NCBI GenBank assembly: GCA_016929205.1
Contig: JAFGJF010000139.1
Coordinates: 1 to 16,249 of the forward strand
Direction of reading: 5' to 3'
Length of the DNA stretch: 16,249 nt
DNA from: Anaerolineae bacterium
GTDB lineage: Bacteria; Chloroflexota; Anaerolineae; JAFGEY01
Shown here in pieces: positions 14,276 through 16,249 of the stretch. Both the position numbers and the translations under genes were made by a program. The notes beneath the pieces were generated by a model that did no database searches, was not told the origin of the DNA, and worked only from the letters and a program-made list of their open reading frames with translations. Each line of letters starts with the position of its first letter. The first letter of the stretch is position 1.

Positions 14276-16249
14276 ATGTCACAACCATTTCTCAAGTACC
14301 AGCTTGACGGCGGTTTTGTCCACGACTGGTTGGTCGCCGGACCCCTGGCGATTGAGGTCACTGACCTTGAGCGATTTGATGGCCCAAACTACAAGCTAGA
14401 GATCGCTCAACACTATTACCAGGCCGGCTCTGGCGTCACCCAGCCGCCGGTTGAGCGCCACCCATTCGAGTCACAGGACAGCGGCATGCTCTGGGAATGG
14501 GTACGCTGCCAAGATGACCACTTGGTCGAACGGACGGCCTTTTATCACACTACGCACTATTTGCGGTCCTGGGCCTACACCCAGGTGCGCGCGCAAGAGG
14601 CGCACCTGGGCACGTGGACCTTGACCACCAACGGCCCGGCAGACGTGTGGATCAATGGCGAACATGTCCACAGGCAGGCACATTTCCACCACCAGATTCC
14701 GCACAGTGTCGCATTCACGGCAAGTCTGCAACAAGGCAAAAACGAGATCCTGGTGCGCTTTGAAGAGGTCGCCGCGCGTGAATGTCCTTACGCAATGGCC
14801 CTGCACATCGCCGGCCTGGGCGAAAGCACAGAAATCTGGCTGCCCACAACCATGGAACCAATCGATGCCCGGCAGCCATTGGGAGAGGCGATCACCGAGG
14901 CCTATCTCGAGCGCGAGGTGTTCAAACACGACGACTTGATCACCGTGTGCTGGCCCGAAACGCTCAAGGCAACCCTCATCGCCGTGCGTCTGCAGACCCC
15001 GGAAAATCGGATCTATGCCGAGGCGTCGATGCAGACCTCGACCGCCAAACCGATCTCACTTGGTTATGCCCACCAATTCCCCGATATCCGGTTCAATGCG
15101 ATGGTGATGCCACTGCCGACGTCGTACCACGAACAAGGGATACGCCTACGGCGTCTACTGCCTGTGACGATGTTCCCAACACGTGCCTATTCGACTGCGC
15201 CGTATGGCACCTACAAAGAGCGGCGTAAAGAGGCTCTGGAACACGCAGCGGCGCAGCCAGGAAATGTTTTTGCCGAGATCGCCAAGATGGAGTTGAACCG
15301 TTGGGCAACCGTCGACGTCGATCTGATCCTGGACACCATCGACGGCATCAACCAGCGTAAGGACTGCAGCGACTTTTACCTGGTCGGTCTGTTGGGCATG
15401 ATCTATCGCTACATGGACAAATTCACCTTTCCCACCAAGCTGCTAAAGCCGTTACAAGACTGTGTGCTCAATTTCAAGTACTGGGACGACGAACCGGGCA
15501 GCGATGCGATGTGCTACCGCAGCGAAAACCACCAGATCCTCTTTCATACCTGCGAGATCCTGGCCGGACAGCTTTACCCTGATCAAGTATTCAGCAATGC
15601 CGGCCAAACGGGACAATGGCACAAAGAAAAAGGCGAGAAACTGGCTCTGGCCTGGCTGCATGGGCGAGGCACGACGGGTTTTGACGAATGGGACTCGAAC
15701 TGCTATTTTGAACAAGATCTGCTTGCCCTCTCGCACCTGGCCGACCTGGTCGAGAGCGAACCGGTGTGGCAGATGGCCTCAGTGGTGATGGACAAGATGT
15801 TCCTGACCATCGCACTTAATTCGTACAAGGGCGTTTTCGGCTCCACACACGGACGTACCTACACACGACACATCAAAGGCGCGTATCTGGAAGCCGCATC
15901 GGGCATCACCCGCTTGATGTGGGGTATGGGCATTTTTAACGACTGCCTCATGGGTATGGTCTCGATGGCCTGCAACGAACAGTATGAACTGCCAATCCCG
16001 ATCGCCGCTATCGCCCTCGACACGCCCGAAGAGCTGTGGAACCGAGAACAGCACCCCGGCGTCAACAAGGTCACCTACAAAACGCCCGATTTTATGCTTT
16101 GCTCGGCCCAAGACTACAACCCCGGCCAACCAGGCTACCAGCAGCACATCTGGCAGGCCACGCTGAGCCCCGAGGCGGCGGTCTTTGTCACGCATCCTCC
16201 TTGCTGCAGCGAGGAGGGCTCGCACCGTCCCAATTTCTGGCACGGCAAC
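14276..16249 (+). CDS. Large cytoplasmic protein, putative (alpha/alpha)-toroid glycan-degrading enzyme, paralogue B (partial, 3' end off window)
   Basis: The frame stays open for 658 codons to the right edge and starts MSQPFLKYQLDGG with no signal peptide. It is colinear with paralogue A. An N-terminal beta-sandwich-like region has DWLVAGPLAIEV, ADVWINGEHVH and LQQGKNEILVRF. The helical region has RKDCSDFYLVGLL, S416-E417-N418-H419, F469-D470-E471-W472-D473-S474-N475-C476-Y477-F478 and T524-H525-G526-R527-T528-Y529. The beginning of the C-terminal beta region has DFMLCSAQDY and HRPNFW. Overall identity to A looks low outside these motifs. Two positions differ inside the FDEW motif: H475 of A is D473 here, and Y480 is F478. 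They may act on different linkages or as a pair. Expected full length is about 860 residues by comparison with A. Confidence 0.8.
   Translation, partial: MSQPFLKYQLDGGFVHDWLVAGPLAIEVTDLERFDGPNYKLEIAQHYYQAGSGVTQPPVERHPFESQDSGMLWEWVRCQDDHLVERTAFYHTTHYLRSWAYTQVRAQEAHLGTWTLTTNGPADVWINGEHVHRQAHFHHQIPHSVAFTASLQQGKNEILVRFEEVAARECPYAMALHIAGLGESTEIWLPTTMEPIDARQPLGEAITEAYLEREVFKHDDLITVCWPETLKATLIAVRLQTPENRIYAEASMQTSTAKPISLGYAHQFPDIRFNAMVMPLPTSYHEQGIRLRRLLPVTMFPTRAYSTAPYGTYKERRKEALEHAAAQPGNVFAEIAKMELNRWATVDVDLILDTIDGINQRKDCSDFYLVGLLGMIYRYMDKFTFPTKLLKPLQDCVLNFKYWDDEPGSDAMCYRSENHQILFHTCEILAGQLYPDQVFSNAGQTGQWHKEKGEKLALAWLHGRGTTGFDEWDSNCYFEQDLLALSHLADLVESEPVWQMASVVMDKMFLTIALNSYKGVFGSTHGRTYTRHIKGAYLEAASGITRLMWGMGIFNDCLMGMVSMACNEQYELPIPIAAIALDTPEELWNREQHPGVNKVTYKTPDFMLCSAQDYNPGQPGYQQHIWQATLSPEAAVFVTHPPCCSEEGSHRPNFWHGN

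Overview
The window looks like a chromosomal segment of an uncultured Chloroflexota bacterium (Anaerolineae/Caldilineae-like). This is inferred from a Thr/Pro/Glu-rich extracytoplasmic linker repeat at the left edge, a Tat-type lipoprotein signal on a very large family 5 solute-binding protein, B12-binding radical SAM and membrane RdhA-like genes, and dispersed perfect palindromes between genes. No rRNA, tRNA, CRISPR array or recognisable transposase was seen. No gene-free stretch exceeds about 230 bases.

Left part (1-3807). A leftward gene for a zinc-ribbon, single-pass membrane protein runs off the left edge. It is read from a good sigma70-like promoter that lies back to back with a rightward promoter. 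The rightward promoter serves a zinc-ribbon NUDIX hydrolase whose C-terminus appears to have been replaced by fusion to the frameshifted remains of a VOC/glyoxalase-fold gene. A PAPS-dependent sulfotransferase follows. It overlaps by 7 bases a membrane-anchored reductive-dehalogenase-like iron-sulfur/corrinoid protein. A terminator-like hairpin closes this group.

Right part (3886-16249, open at the right edge). A LacI-family regulator has a strong promoter with tandem operator-like half-sites just downstream of the -10. Next come, all on the same strand, an oligopeptide/oligosaccharide-type solute-binding lipoprotein, two DppB/DppC-type permeases, a B12-binding radical SAM protein, and two homologous large proteins of about 870 and more than 658 residues. 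These two share an N-terminal beta-sandwich-like region, a helical middle region with SENH, FDEW-x-SN and THGR signatures, and a C-terminal beta-rich region. They resemble the general plan of (alpha/alpha)-toroid polysaccharide lyases, but I cannot assign them to a named family. Neither has a signal peptide.

The likely job of the right part is LacI-controlled import of an oligosaccharide (or related oligomer), its breakdown in the cytoplasm by the paired large proteins, and an unknown radical SAM step. No ATPase genes for the transporter are present. Each of the five gaps from the solute-binding gene onward holds an inverted repeat. Three of them (around the radical SAM and toroid genes) share the core CGT[C/G]AAACGTCA, and another palindromic repeat lies in frame inside the radical SAM gene. 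The radical SAM gene also carries a run of ten C residues and an unusual CX10CX2C cluster motif.
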